Below, piece after piece: positions 1-8,383 of a stretch of DNA of 36,202 bases. How positions within the stretch are numbered: the stretch's first letter is position 1; every line of letters starts with the position of its first letter. The notes beneath the pieces are model-generated. The model saw nothing but the letters and a program-made list of their open reading frames with translations, had not been told where the DNA came from and made no database searches. A program made the position numbers and the translations under genes. Origin of the DNA: Stenotrophomonas sp. (lineage in GTDB: Bacteria; Pseudomonadota; Gammaproteobacteria; Xanthomonadales; Xanthomonadaceae); the NCBI GenBank assembly GCA_003248565.1, contig QFOV01000005.1:1-36202 (forward strand), in the 5' to 3' direction.

Positions 1-213
1 CCGCCGGGGTCGCCGAGCGTTGATGGAGTGCCTGTTGGGCAGGTCGAACTGCTCGAGCGCGGACCGCTGCTGGTGCTGCGCTGGCGGCTTGGAAAACAGC
101 GCCAGCAGGCGCTGTTCTGGCCCGATACCCTGTCGCGCGCGCTACGACGTGAACTGCGACTGGCCGTGAAGGCGCATGGCGTTTCCCGCCGGCCGCCGGG
201 AATGGCACCATAG
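1..213 (+). CDS. C-terminal end of a YgfX-like protein (partial)
   Basis: The reading frame is open from the first base to the TAG at 211-213, so the gene begins before the window. A GTG at 28 could start it but has no convincing ribosome site, so I treat it as the tail of a longer gene. The visible tail is basic and tryptophan-containing, with an FWPDTLS stretch followed by an arginine/leucine helix (LRRELRLAV). That resembles the soluble end of the small YgfX/CptA inner-membrane family, often encoded next to sdhE. It ends 24 nt before lolC. The family call is an inference from a short fragment; the membrane segments would lie outside the window. Confidence 0.5.
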   Translation, partial: PPGSPSVDGVPVGQVELLERGPLLVLRWRLGKQRQQALFWPDTLSRALRRELRLAVKAHGVSRRPPGMAP

Positions 214-237
214 CTACCAGTTCACGGGCAGACACGC

Positions 238-1479
238 ATGTTCAAACCCTTACCTGTCGCAATCGGATTGCGCTATCTGCGCGCCAAGCGCCGCAATGGC
301 TTCATCTCCTTCATCTCCATGGCTTCCATCCTCGGCATTGCGCTCGGGGTGATGGTGCTGATCACCACTTTGGCGGTGATGAGCGGCTTCCAGAAGGAAA
401 TCCGCGACCGCCTGCTGCAGATGTCGGCCCACGCCACGGTCAGTGCCGATGGCGAGCCGATGGCCAATTGGCAGCACGCCATCGACGTGGCGACCAAGGA
501 TCCGCGCGTGGCCGGTGCCGCGCCGTATATCGAGATCCAGGGCATGTTGAGCGGCCTGCGGGTGCAGGGCGCGATCATCCAGGGCGTTGACCCGGCGCAG
601 GAATCCAAGGTCTCGGTGCTGGCCGAGAAGATGACCAAGGGCAAGCTGGACAGCCTGCAGCCTGGCGAATTCAACATGGTGGTCGGCAAGGAGCTGGCGA
701 TCTGGTTGGGCGTGGATGTCGGCGACAGCGTCGTGGCCACGCTGGCCGAAGTGCAGGGCACGCCGATGGGCGCCATGCCGCGGGTCAAGCGCTTCAAGGT
801 CAGCGGCATCTTCGAGGCTGGCTCCAATGAAGTCGACCGCGGCGTCGCCTTCACCAACATGCAGGACATGGAGCGCGTGCTGCGCATGGACGGCGTCACC
901 GGCGTGCGCCTGAAGATGCACGACATGGACCAGGCCTATACCGTGGCCCGCGATCTGGCAGTCAACCTCAACGGCTATTACCGGGTGAGCGATTGGACCC
1001 AGGAGAACGCCAATCTCTACCACTCGTTGCGTATGGAAAAGACGGTGATGGGCATCCTGCTCTCGCTGATCGTGGCGATGGGTGCCTTCAACCTCGTGTC
1101 GTCGCAGGTGATGCTCGTTACCGACAAGCAGGCCGATATCGCCATCCTGCGCACGCTTGGCCTTACGCCCGGTGGCGTCATGCAGGTGTTCATGGTGCAG
1201 GGCACGCTGATCGGCGTGTTCGGCACCATTGTCGGCGTGATCAGCGGCATCACCTTGACCCTCAACCTGGAACGCATCCTTGGCCTGATCGAGACCGTGT
1301 TCAACATCAAGCTGCTGCCGGAGGATGTGTACTACATCACCGGCCTGCCGACCGACATGCAGACCGGCGATATCGTCGTGATCACCGTGGTGGCGCTGCT
1401 GATGAGCTTTGCCGCAACCATCTACCCGGCGTGGCGCGCAGCCCGCACCCAGCCGGCCGAGGCGCTGCGCTATGAATGA
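238..1479 (+). CDS. lolC: Lipoprotein-releasing ABC transporter permease LolC/LolE/LolF family
   Basis: Inner-membrane permease of the Lol system, which extracts mature lipoproteins from the inner membrane and hands them to LolA for transport to the outer membrane. The 413 residues show an N-terminal membrane segment (about 22-50), a periplasmic MacB-type domain, and a C-terminal FtsX-like three-helix domain (about 270-405) ending in AEALRYE, as in Escherichia coli LolC. Residues 171-184 (EVQGTPMGAMPRVK) align with the LolC 'hook' loop that contacts LolA. Its last codons overlap the lolD start by 8 nt, so the two are translationally coupled. Only one permease gene is present, and the next gene after lolD is not a second permease. 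A homodimeric LolF-like transporter is therefore possible. The ATG at 238 has only a weak ribosome site. Confidence 0.9.
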   Translation: MFKPLPVAIGLRYLRAKRRNGFISFISMASILGIALGVMVLITTLAVMSGFQKEIRDRLLQMSAHATVSADGEPMANWQHAIDVATKDPRVAGAAPYIEIQGMLSGLRVQGAIIQGVDPAQESKVSVLAEKMTKGKLDSLQPGEFNMVVGKELAIWLGVDVGDSVVATLAEVQGTPMGAMPRVKRFKVSGIFEAGSNEVDRGVAFTNMQDMERVLRMDGVTGVRLKMHDMDQAYTVARDLAVNLNGYYRVSDWTQENANLYHSLRMEKTVMGILLSLIVAMGAFNLVSSQVMLVTDKQADIAILRTLGLTPGGVMQVFMVQGTLIGVFGTIVGVISGITLTLNLERILGLIETVFNIKLLPEDVYYITGLPTDMQTGDIVVITVVALLMSFAATIYPAWRAARTQPAEALRYE

Positions 1480-2182
1480 GAACGCATTGATGGAATCGGT
1501 AATCCGCGCCGAGGGTCTGGGCAAGACCTATGCCGAAGGCAAGATGCACACACCGGTATTCGACGGCCTGGATTTGAACGTTGCCGCCGGCGAGACCGTA
1601 GCCATCGTCGGTGCCTCCGGCGCAGGCAAGAGCACCTTGCTGCACCTGCTGGGCGGGCTGGATGTGCCGACGGCAGGTGAAGTCTATGTGGCCGGGCAGC
1701 GCATGTCGGCCCTGTCCGACGCCGCGCGCGGCAAGCTGCGCAACAGCTCGCTGGGCTTTGTCTACCAGTTCCACCACCTGCTGCCGGAGTTCACCGCGCT
1801 GGAGAATGTGATGATCCCGGTGATGCTGGGCGGCAGTGACCCGGCCGGCGCCAGCGCCCGCGCCAAGGCCTTGCTGGAATCGGTTGGGCTTGGCCATCGG
1901 CTGGATCACAAGCCGGGCGAGCTGTCGGGCGGCGAACGCCAACGCACCGCGGTTGCCCGCGCCCTGGTCAACCAGCCGGGCTGCGTGTTGGGTGATGAGC
2001 CCACGGGCAACCTGGACGACAAGACTGCCGGTACCGTGTTCGACCTGATGCTGGAGTTGAATCGGGTCCACCGCACCAGTTTGGTTCTGGTCACCCATGA
2101 TCGCAGTCTGGCGCGCAAGCTGGATCGCGTGCTGGAGCTGCGCCAGGGCCGGCTGCACGAGTTGGCCAGTAGCGGGGTTTGA
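1472..2182 (+). CDS. lolD: Lipoprotein-releasing ABC transporter ATPase LolD
   Basis: Cytoplasmic ATPase that powers lipoprotein release by the adjacent permease. Its 236 residues match the usual length of about 230. Walker A is GASGAGKS (residues 47-54), the Q-loop glutamine is near 99 (VYQFHHLLPEFTALENV), the signature is LSGGERQR (151-158), Walker B is VLGDEPT (172-178), and the switch histidine lies in VLVTHD. I chose the ATG at 1472, which overlaps the end of lolC. An in-frame start at 1409 would give a 70-nt overlap and an unrelated N-terminus, and an ATG at 1490 is a second possibility. Cotranscription with lolC is near certain. Confidence 0.93.
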   Translation: MNENALMESVIRAEGLGKTYAEGKMHTPVFDGLDLNVAAGETVAIVGASGAGKSTLLHLLGGLDVPTAGEVYVAGQRMSALSDAARGKLRNSSLGFVYQFHHLLPEFTALENVMIPVMLGGSDPAGASARAKALLESVGLGHRLDHKPGELSGGERQRTAVARALVNQPGCVLGDEPTGNLDDKTAGTVFDLMLELNRVHRTSLVLVTHDRSLARKLDRVLELRQGRLHELASSGV

Positions 2183-2291
2183 GTCGCGAAAGGGAGGTGT
2201 TGGTCCCGTGGCCGCCATGGGGCTAGCATGCTTGGGTAGGTACTAGCTGCTTCATGGGTTCGGGTTGTTTCCTTCAATGAGGATTGCTGTC

Positions 2292-2753
2292 ATGAAGAAA
2301 ATGCTTGTTGCGATGCTGTTGGCCGCCGTTCTTGGTGGCTGTGCAACGACGGGAAAGCTGACCAGTGCCGAGCGGCTCGATCTCTATCGCGCGCACGCCG
2401 GTGAGCCGGTGAGAAGCTTCAAGTACTTCGGTTCGCTCAATGGCTGGACCGAGCTGGGCGACAGTGCATTGGCGGTGTGGACCAAGCCCAATGAAGCCTG
2501 GCTGTTGAATCTCAGTGGGCCATGCATGGACCTGTCATTCGCCCCGGCGATCAGCATTACCAACATGATGGGCCGGGTGTCGGCGCGTTTTGACCGCGTG
2601 ATCGTGCATGGCGGCGGTCCGATGGCACGTGTGCCGTGCCGGATCGACAGCATCCAGCCACTGGACGTGAAGAGCCTGCGGGCATCCGAGAAAGAGCTGC
2701 GTGAGGCCAAGATCTCCGAGCGCGCTGCAGATCAGGGCACCGAGACGGAGTGA
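2292..2753 (+). CDS. Small exported lipoprotein, DUF6491-like
   Basis: Unknown function. The 153-residue product begins MKKMLVAMLLAAVLGGC, a clear lipoprotein signal with lipobox LGGC, so it should be anchored at the envelope. The body holds a conserved-looking FKYFGSLNGWTELGD segment and a WLLNLSGPCMDL segment, and ends in a charged helix. This resembles the DUF6491 lipoproteins common in Xanthomonadaceae; that assignment is from memory. I chose the ATG at 2292 because it starts the signal peptide directly and follows GAGG at a workable distance. Upstream in-frame starts at 2265 and 2277 would only add residues before the signal. It converges on yggX. Confidence 0.75.
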   Translation: MKKMLVAMLLAAVLGGCATTGKLTSAERLDLYRAHAGEPVRSFKYFGSLNGWTELGDSALAVWTKPNEAWLLNLSGPCMDLSFAPAISITNMMGRVSARFDRVIVHGGGPMARVPCRIDSIQPLDVKSLRASEKELREAKISERAADQGTETE

Positions 2754-2763
2754 GATGCCATCC

Positions 2764-2790
2764 GTAGTGCCGAGCATGGCTCGGCACTAC
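2764..2790. repeat. SMAG-type palindromic repeat between convergent genes
   Basis: A perfect 27-nt palindrome: 12-nt arms GTAGTGCCGAGC and GCTCGGCACTAC around a 3-nt ATG centre. The GTAG/CTAC ends are the hallmark of the SMAG repeat class of Stenotrophomonas. It sits between the stop codons of the lipoprotein gene and yggX, where the hairpin could act as a bidirectional terminator or mRNA-stabilising element. Degenerate relatives are found at 5979, 6089 and 6199. Confidence 0.88.
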
Positions 2791-2801
2791 AGGGTCCGGT
2801 G

Positions 2802-3077
2802 TTATTCCGCTTCCGGCGCAACGTAGCCCGCCGGCTTTTCCGCGCCGCCGGAGAACAGGTACTTCACCAGCTCTTCCTCGAGGAAGGAGCGGTGCTTGGG
2901 GGCGCGCGGTGACAGCCGGTTCTCGTTGATCAGCATGGTCTGGTGCGCCAGCCATGCCGCCCACGCCTGCTTGCCGATGTTGGCGAAGATGCGCTGCCCC
3001 AGTTCGCCGGGATAAGGCACGAAATCCAGTCCCTCGGTTTCGCGTTGTTCGTATTGGCAGAAGACGGAGCGGGGCAT
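2802..3077 (-). CDS. yggX: Probable Fe(2+)-trafficking protein YggX
   Basis: Small cytosolic protein of 91 residues, the usual length, linked in enteric bacteria to protection of iron-sulfur clusters from oxidation. The N-terminus MPRSVFCQYEQRETEGLDF carries the conserved cysteine (Cys7), followed by PYPGELGQRIFANIGKQAW and a middle NENRLSPRAPKHRSFLEEE, all family hallmarks. The start has an AGGA ribosome site. It begins 17 nt after the mutY stop on the same strand, the classic mutY-yggX operon, pairing oxidative-damage repair with Fe-S protection. Confidence 0.95.
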   Translation of the reverse strand: MPRSVFCQYEQRETEGLDFVPYPGELGQRIFANIGKQAWAAWLAHQTMLINENRLSPRAPKHRSFLEEELVKYLFSGGAEKPAGYVAPEAE

Positions 3078-3094
3078 GGTGTAGTCCTGTCGAA

Positions 3095-4180
3095 TCAGTG
3101 CGCCGGATGACGTTCCAGCAATTTGCGGATGGGCGCGGGCAGGCCGATTGCGACGAGCTCGTCACGCGCTACCCAACGTAGATCAGCATTGTCACCGGCC
3201 TTGGATTTGAGTGCGACCTTGCGCAGGTGCAGTGGCTGCAGATGCAGGCGGTAATGGCTGAAGGTATGCACGATCAGCGGCAGCTCGTTGGCGTTGTCGT
3301 AGTTGCCTTTGATGCTGGCGGCGAACCACTCGCGCAGCGCGCTGTCAGTGTCGGCCTGCGGCAGCGTCCACAGTGAAGCCCAGATGCCGGTTGGCGGGCG
3401 CTTGAGCAGCAGGATGCGGCCGTCTGCGTCTTCCAGCAGCAGGGCGCTGGCTTCGCGCTCCGGCAGCACTTTGCTGGGCTTCGGCGTGGGGAGTGAATCG
3501 ACCAGGCCGCGTGCATATGCGGTACAGCTGCGCTGCAGCGGGCACAGGATGCAGGCTGGCTTCGCCCGTGTGCACAGGGTCGCGCCGAAATCCATCTGCG
3601 CCTGGGTGTAGTCGGCCATGCGCCCGGCCGGCACCTGTGCGACGTGTGCCTCAGCCTGTGCCCACAGTTGTTTCTCGACGGCAGGCAAGCCGGGGAAACC
3701 GGTGATGCCGTGGTAGCGGGTCAAGACGCGCTTGACGTTGCCATCGAGGATCGCGAACGGGTCGTTCCAGGCCTGGCTGAGGATGGCACCGGCGGTACTG
3801 CGGCCGATGCCGGGCAGGGCGAGCAGGGCATCGAAATCACGCGGCAGTTCACCACCATGCAGTTCGACGCATTGTTTGGCTGCGGCATGCAGGTTGCGGG
3901 CGCGTGCGTAATAGCCCAGGCCGGCCCAGTGCGCCATCAAGGTGTCGTTGTCGGTTGCTGCCAGATCGCGCAAGGTCGGGAACGACTGCACGAAACGCTG
4001 GAAGTACGGAGTTGCCGTCGCAACCTGGGTTTGCTGCAGCATGATTTCCGACAGCCACACCCGGTACGGTGAACGCGGATGCTGCCAGGGCAGATCGTGG
4101 CGGCCGTGCTGGTCAAACCAGGTGAGGAGTTGGCTGGGGAAGTTGGGCATTGGCTCGCAGGCGATGGCTGGCGATTGCAT
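3095..4180 (-). CDS. mutY: Adenine DNA glycosylase MutY
   Basis: Removes adenine mispaired with 8-oxoguanine during base-excision repair. In 361 residues the order is: the SEIMLQQTQV segment with the catalytic glutamate (Glu45); helix-hairpin-helix LPGIGRSTAGAI (122-133); catalytic aspartate Asp146 in LDGNVKR; a 4Fe-4S loop with Cys203, 210, 213 and 219 (C-x6-C-x2-C-x5-C); and a C-terminal NUDIX-like domain used for 8-oxoG recognition (about 230-355). I kept the ATG at 4180 because AAGGGA lies just upstream. That site is part of a REP palindrome, though, and the ATG at 4150 (MPNFPSQ) is also plausible. It is followed by yggX. Confidence 0.94.
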   Translation of the reverse strand: MQSPAIACEPMPNFPSQLLTWFDQHGRHDLPWQHPRSPYRVWLSEIMLQQTQVATATPYFQRFVQSFPTLRDLAATDNDTLMAHWAGLGYYARARNLHAAAKQCVELHGGELPRDFDALLALPGIGRSTAGAILSQAWNDPFAILDGNVKRVLTRYHGITGFPGLPAVEKQLWAQAEAHVAQVPAGRMADYTQAQMDFGATLCTRAKPACILCPLQRSCTAYARGLVDSLPTPKPSKVLPEREASALLLEDADGRILLLKRPPTGIWASLWTLPQADTDSALREWFAASIKGNYDNANELPLIVHTFSHYRLHLQPLHLRKVALKSKAGDNADLRWVARDELVAIGLPAPIRKLLERHPAH

Positions 4181-4183
4181 CGA

Positions 4184-4306
4184 GTCCCTTCTCCCGCGGG
4201 CGGGAGAAGGTGCCCCGAAGGGGCGGATGAGGGGAGCTTTAGATTCCGCTCGTAGAGCTTCCCCTCACCCCAACCCCTCTCCCGTAAACGGGAGAGGGGC
4301 TAGCAG
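4184..4306. repeat. Pair of REP-like palindromes between ftsY and mutY
   Basis: Two related stem-loops fill the gap. At about 4186-4208 the arms are CCTTCTCCCGC / GCGGGAGAAGG. At about 4274-4299 they are CCCCTCTCCCGT / ACGGGAGAGGGG. The second, with its flanking CCCCTCACCCCAAC, is the reverse complement of units at about 6017 and 6128 on the far side of ftsY. So ftsY is bracketed by inverted copies of the same repeat. The first stem also supplies the apparent ribosome site of mutY. Confidence 0.8.
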
Positions 4307-4307
4307 A

Positions 4308-5729
4308 TCAGTTGCTGCCCAAGGCCTGCGGCAGCAGCGCGTCGACGAAGGCTTCTGCATCGAATACGCGCAGGTCTTCCGGGCGCTCGCCGATGCCGGC
4401 GAAACGGATCGGAATGCCAAACTCGCGCGCCAACGCGAACACCACGCCGCCCTTGGCGGTACCGTCCAGCTTGGTCACGACCAGGCCGGTGACACCAGCA
4501 GCAGCATGGAACTGGCGCAGCTGCGACAGCGCGTTCTGACCGGTTGTGCCGTCGATCACCATCAGCACTTCGTGCGGTGCGGTGTCGTCGATTTTGCCCA
4601 GCACGCGACGGATCTTGCTCAGCTCGTTCATCAGGCCGGTCTGGGTGTGCAGGCGACCGGCGGTGTCGGCGATCAGCACGCTGGTGCCGCGAGCCTTGCC
4701 AGCTTGCAGTGCATCGAACGCGACCGAAGCGGCATCGGCGTTCTGACCCTGTGCGACGACGGCAACGCCATTGCGCTCGCCCCAGATCTGCAGCTGGGCA
4801 ACCGCGGCGGCACGGAAGGTATCGCCAGCGGCCAGCATCAGGCTATGGCCCTGATCCTTGAAGCGCTTGGCCAGCTTGCCGATGGTGGTGGTCTTGCCGA
4901 CGCCGTTGACGCCGACGGTGAGGATCACGAATGGCTTGGCATTGGTGTCGATGACCAGCGGCTTGGCGACCGGCTGCAGCATTGCGATCAGGTCGGCGCG
5001 CAGCGCGGCCAGCAGCGCGTTGGCATCGGCGAACTCGCGCGACTTCATGCGCTTGCGCAGGTCTTCGACCAGCGCCGTGGTCGCCGGCATGCCGACGTCG
5101 GCGGTGATCAGTGCAGTCTCGATCTCGTCGAGCAGATCGTCGTCGAGCTTGGGGTTGCGCGAGAACAGGCCGCCGAAGCTGCGCGCGAAGCTGCTGTTGC
5201 GCAGGCGATCACGCCAGCCAAGCTTGCCAGCCGGTGCGGCGGGAGCTGCGTCAAGGGGAATCAGTGCTGCGTCTGAGTCGGGGGAGCTGGGGACGATGAC
5301 TTCGGCAGCGGCCGGAGCCGGTGCTGCAACTGGAACAACAGGAGCAGCAACGACAGGAGCAGGGGCGGCAACGGGCTCCATCGCCTGCGGAGCGATTTCA
5401 AGGGCTGCAGGGGCGGGCGCTTCGGCGGCAGCCGGTGCTTCGATCTGGGCTGGTGCTGCAACAGGGGCTGCTTCGACCACGACAACTTGTTCGGCAAGCG
5501 GCGCGGGCGCTGCTGCGGCTTCTGTTGCGGGCTCTACCTGCGTATGAGCAGCGACCGGGGCTTCGACCGACGTTTGTGCGGTTTCGGGCTGGGCGGGTTC
5601 TGCGGGCAGCGGCGCTTGTGCCGACGGTGCCTGCGGGAACGCGGCGGCAAGTTCCTCGGCGCTCAGCGTGGACGGCTTTGCGGGCTGTTGGGCGTCGTCG
5701 GTCTTTTTGCGGCGGAAGAAGCTGAACAT
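4308..5729 (-). CDS. ftsY: Signal recognition particle receptor FtsY
   Basis: GTPase that docks SRP-ribosome complexes at the inner membrane for cotranslational insertion. The 473-residue form starts MFSFFRRKK, a basic amphipathic membrane-targeting start. Residues about 31-169 form a low-complexity Ala/Pro/Glu/Val region, the variable A domain. The N domain follows (about 172-260), then the G domain: P-loop GVNGVGKTT near 273-281, DTFRAAAVAQL, DTAGRLHTQ and TKLDGTAKGG. I chose the ATG at 5729 from the family-typical start; a GTG at 5768 would add 13 untypical residues. No strong Shine-Dalgarno precedes either. The A domain is richer in Ala/Pro than the acidic enterobacterial version. Confidence 0.94.
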   Translation of the reverse strand: MFSFFRRKKTDDAQQPAKPSTLSAEELAAAFPQAPSAQAPLPAEPAQPETAQTSVEAPVAAHTQVEPATEAAAAPAPLAEQVVVVEAAPVAAPAQIEAPAAAEAPAPAALEIAPQAMEPVAAPAPVVAAPVVPVAAPAPAAAEVIVPSSPDSDAALIPLDAAPAAPAGKLGWRDRLRNSSFARSFGGLFSRNPKLDDDLLDEIETALITADVGMPATTALVEDLRKRMKSREFADANALLAALRADLIAMLQPVAKPLVIDTNAKPFVILTVGVNGVGKTTTIGKLAKRFKDQGHSLMLAAGDTFRAAAVAQLQIWGERNGVAVVAQGQNADAASVAFDALQAGKARGTSVLIADTAGRLHTQTGLMNELSKIRRVLGKIDDTAPHEVLMVIDGTTGQNALSQLRQFHAAAGVTGLVVTKLDGTAKGGVVFALAREFGIPIRFAGIGERPEDLRVFDAEAFVDALLPQALGSN

Positions 5730-6276
5730 TAAGGAAAAAGGCCTGAAATCAGTTGTCCATTCTACCACTGGCGGTCAGGAGGCCGGCGGTGCGGTGGCGA
5801 GAGTGCTGTCGCCAAAGCCCCTGTCCCGCTTGTGGGGTGAGAGGAGCAGCTTGCGAACCATTGGCTTGCGAACCATTGGTTCGCTGCTCATCGAACGCGC
5901 TTGCGCCAGCGCAAGGGCTGGGGCGCGGAGCGGGGGCTGGGGTGAGGGGGGCTTTTGGGGCTTTACCTGGAAGGCCACTGCCGAGCATGGCTCGGCACTA
6001 CAGGCTCCTCGCTCTACAAGCCCCTCTCCCGCTTGCGGGAGAGGGGTTGGGGTGAGGGCGGCTCTTAGGGCTTTACCGGGAAGGCCTCTGCCGAGCATGG
6101 CTCGGCACTACAGGCTCCTTGCTCTATAAGCCCCTCTCCCGTTTACGGGAGAGGGGTTGGGGTGAGGGGAGCTTTTGGGGCTTTACCGGGAAGGCCTCTG
6201 CCGAGCATGGCTCGGCACTACAGGGCACCCCTTGCCAACCCACCCCTTCGCTGCGCGAAAGGGAGAGGGTGGATCA
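5730..6276. repeat. Gene-free region with a 110-bp tandem array of SMAG and REP units
   Basis: No supported gene lies between ftsY and htpG. From about 5940 to 6225 a composite unit of about 110 bp repeats. Each unit ends in a SMAG core (TGCCGAGC-ATG-GCTCGGCA at 5979-5997, 6089-6107 and 6199-6217). Between the cores lie REP stems CCCCTCTCCCG...CGGGAGAGGGG (about 6018 and 6128), followed by GGTTGGGGTGAGG and GGGCTTTACC. A decayed unit begins near 5819. In all three cores the right CTAC end is intact while the left GTAG end is lost. Region 5865-5880 also contains a short direct repeat, TTGCGAACCATTGG, twice in tandem. These gene ends may use the hairpins for termination. Confidence 0.85.
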
Positions 6277-8181
6277 TCAGGCTGACAGTTCCAGCAGCAG
6301 TTTGTTCAAGCGGCGCACATAGCCGGCCGGATCCTTCAGGCTGTCGCCGGCGGCCAATGCGGCCTGGTCGAACAGCACATGGGCCAGGTCGTTGAAGCGG
6401 TCCATGTCAGGCTCGGCATCCAGCTTCTCGATCAGCGGGTGCGCCGGGTTGAACTCGAACACCGGCTTGCTGTCGGGTACCTTCTGGCCGCTGGCTTCGA
6501 GGATCTGGCGCATCTGCAGGCCCAGGTCCTGTTCGCCGATGGCGAGGATGGCAGGCGAGTCGGTCAGGCGGTGCGAGACGCGCACTTCGGCGACTTCCTC
6601 GCCCAGCACGGTCTTCAGGCGCGCGGCCAGGCCTTCCTTGGTCTTGGCGACTTCTTCCTGTGCCTTCTTGTCTTCCTCGGTCTCAAGCTTGCCCAGGTCC
6701 AGGTCGCCGCGGGCGATGTCGGCGAAGGACTTGCCGTCGAACTCGGTGAGGTAGCTCATCAGCCACTCGTCGATGCGATCAGTCATCAGCAGCACTTCGA
6801 TTCCCTTCTTGCGGAACACCTCGAGATGCGGGCTGTCCTTGACCTGCTGGAAGCTCTCGCCGGTCAGGTAATAGATCTTGTCCTGGCTTTCGATCATGCG
6901 GCCGACGTAGTCGGCAAGGGCAACACTCTGCTCGCCGCTGCCGTCGTGGGTGGAGGCGAAGCGCAGCAGGCCAGCGACCTTCTCGCGGTTGCCGTAGTCC
7001 TCGGCCGGGCCTTCCTTCAGCACCTGGCCGAAGTTCTTCCAGAAGCCGGCGTATTCCTCCGGCTTGTCCTTGGCCAGCTTCTCCAGCATGTCCAGCGAAC
7101 GCTTGGTCAGCGCCGACTTCATCGAGTCGATCACCGGGCCGGATTGCAGGATTTCACGCGACACGTTCAACGGCAGGTCGTTCGAATCGACCACGCCCTT
7201 GATGAAGCGCAGGTACAGCGGCAGGAACTGCTCGGCCTGGTCCATGATGAAAACGCGCTGCACATAGAGCTTCAGGCCCTTGGGGGCATCGCGGTGATAC
7301 AGGTCATACGGTGCGCGGCCCGGCGTGTACAGCAGCGAGGTGTACTCCAGCTTGCCCTCGACCTTGTTGTGGGTCCAGGCCAGCGGGTCGGTCGGGTCGT
7401 GGGCGATGTGCTTGTAGAACTCCTTGTATTCCTCGTCCTTGACCTCGGACTTGGCACGGGTCCACAGCGCATTGGCGCGGTTGACGGTTTCCCATTCCGG
7501 CGTGGCCGGCTTGTCGGCTTCCTCGCCGTGGTGCTCTTTCTGCAGTTCGATCGGCAGGCCGATATGGTCGGAATACTTCTTGATCAGGCTGCGCAGCTGC
7601 CAGCCGTCGGTGTAGCTGTCTTCGCCTTCCTTCAGGTGCAGCACGATGCGGGTGCCGCGCTCGGGCTTGTCGATGGTCTCGACCTCGAACTCGCCTTCGC
7701 CCTTGGACGACCAATGCACGCCTTCGCTGGCCGGCAGACCGGCGCGGCGGCTGTAGACGTCGACCTGGTCGGCCACGATGAAGGCCGAATAGAAGCCCAC
7801 GCCGAATTGGCCGATCAGGTTGGAGTCCTTCTTCTGGTCGCCGGACAGGTTCTTCAGGAACTCGGCGGTGCCGGACTTGGCGATGGTGCCGAGGTGGGCG
7901 ATGGCTTCATCGCGGCTCAGGCCGATGCCGTTGTCGTCGATGGTCAGGGTGCGCGCGGCCGGGTCGGCCTCGATGCGGATGCGCAGCGGCGCGCCGCCTT
8001 CGAGCAGTTCGGGCTGGGTCAGCGCTTCGAAGCGCAGCTTGTCGGCGGCGTCGGCGGCATTGGATACCAGCTCGCGCAGGAAGATTTCCTTGTTCGAGTA
8101 CAGCGAGTGGATCATCAGGTGCAGCAGCTGCTTCACCTCGGTCTGGAAACCGCGGGTTTCCTTGTGATTCGGGTTGCTCAT
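6277..8181 (-). CDS. htpG: Molecular chaperone HtpG (bacterial Hsp90)
   Basis: Cytosolic ATP-dependent chaperone, 634 residues, the usual length. The N-terminal GHKL ATPase domain shows LYSNKEIFLRELVSNAADA with the Mg/ATP asparagine, DNGIGLSRDE, and the lid motif GQFGVGFYSAF. The middle domain carries LPLNVSREILQ with the catalytic-loop arginine. The C-terminal dimerisation domain follows (about 510-634). The ATG at 8181 begins MSNPNHKETRGFQTEVKQLL, as in other proteobacterial HtpG proteins; GGAG lies a little far upstream. The long plus-strand frame across it is an antisense shadow. It diverges from rsmD with a 202-nt gap. Confidence 0.96.
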   Translation of the reverse strand: MSNPNHKETRGFQTEVKQLLHLMIHSLYSNKEIFLRELVSNAADAADKLRFEALTQPELLEGGAPLRIRIEADPAARTLTIDDNGIGLSRDEAIAHLGTIAKSGTAEFLKNLSGDQKKDSNLIGQFGVGFYSAFIVADQVDVYSRRAGLPASEGVHWSSKGEGEFEVETIDKPERGTRIVLHLKEGEDSYTDGWQLRSLIKKYSDHIGLPIELQKEHHGEEADKPATPEWETVNRANALWTRAKSEVKDEEYKEFYKHIAHDPTDPLAWTHNKVEGKLEYTSLLYTPGRAPYDLYHRDAPKGLKLYVQRVFIMDQAEQFLPLYLRFIKGVVDSNDLPLNVSREILQSGPVIDSMKSALTKRSLDMLEKLAKDKPEEYAGFWKNFGQVLKEGPAEDYGNREKVAGLLRFASTHDGSGEQSVALADYVGRMIESQDKIYYLTGESFQQVKDSPHLEVFRKKGIEVLLMTDRIDEWLMSYLTEFDGKSFADIARGDLDLGKLETEEDKKAQEEVAKTKEGLAARLKTVLGEEVAEVRVSHRLTDSPAILAIGEQDLGLQMRQILEASGQKVPDSKPVFEFNPAHPLIEKLDAEPDMDRFNDLAHVLFDQAALAAGDSLKDPAGYVRRLNKLLLELSA

Positions 8182-8383
8182 CGGTCGGGGTGCTCCGTTG
8201 CTGATGGATCGCGCAGCTGCGCGGTGGCTGCAGCATGGGTAAGGGTGAATGGGCCGATTTCAAGGTGGGCGCAGCCAGCGCGGGCGCTGGTCTATCATCT
8301 GCAGCACTTGGAACTGTTGGGTGTGGGCCGTCGATGTATTTGATTTGTCGCGTTTTGTCATTGGCTTTGCCGGTGCGGGTCGG

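Noticed and set aside
250..1524. 424-residue histidine-rich frame on the minus strand
   Set aside because: It is antisense to lolC and has a compositional bias typical of shadow frames.
5940..6225. Evenly spaced palindromes that could suggest a CRISPR array
   Set aside because: The sequence between the repeats is itself repeated rather than unique, and no cas genes are nearby; it is a tandem REP/SMAG array.
8235..8264. CTTGAA and CCCAT on the minus strand as a heat-shock promoter for htpG
   Set aside because: The spacer is 19 nt, longer than the 13-17 nt expected for sigma-32, and the alternative CCCAT is only 5 nt away.
6379..8343. 654-residue open frame on the plus strand
   Set aside because: It is antisense to htpG, whose motifs are unmistakable.
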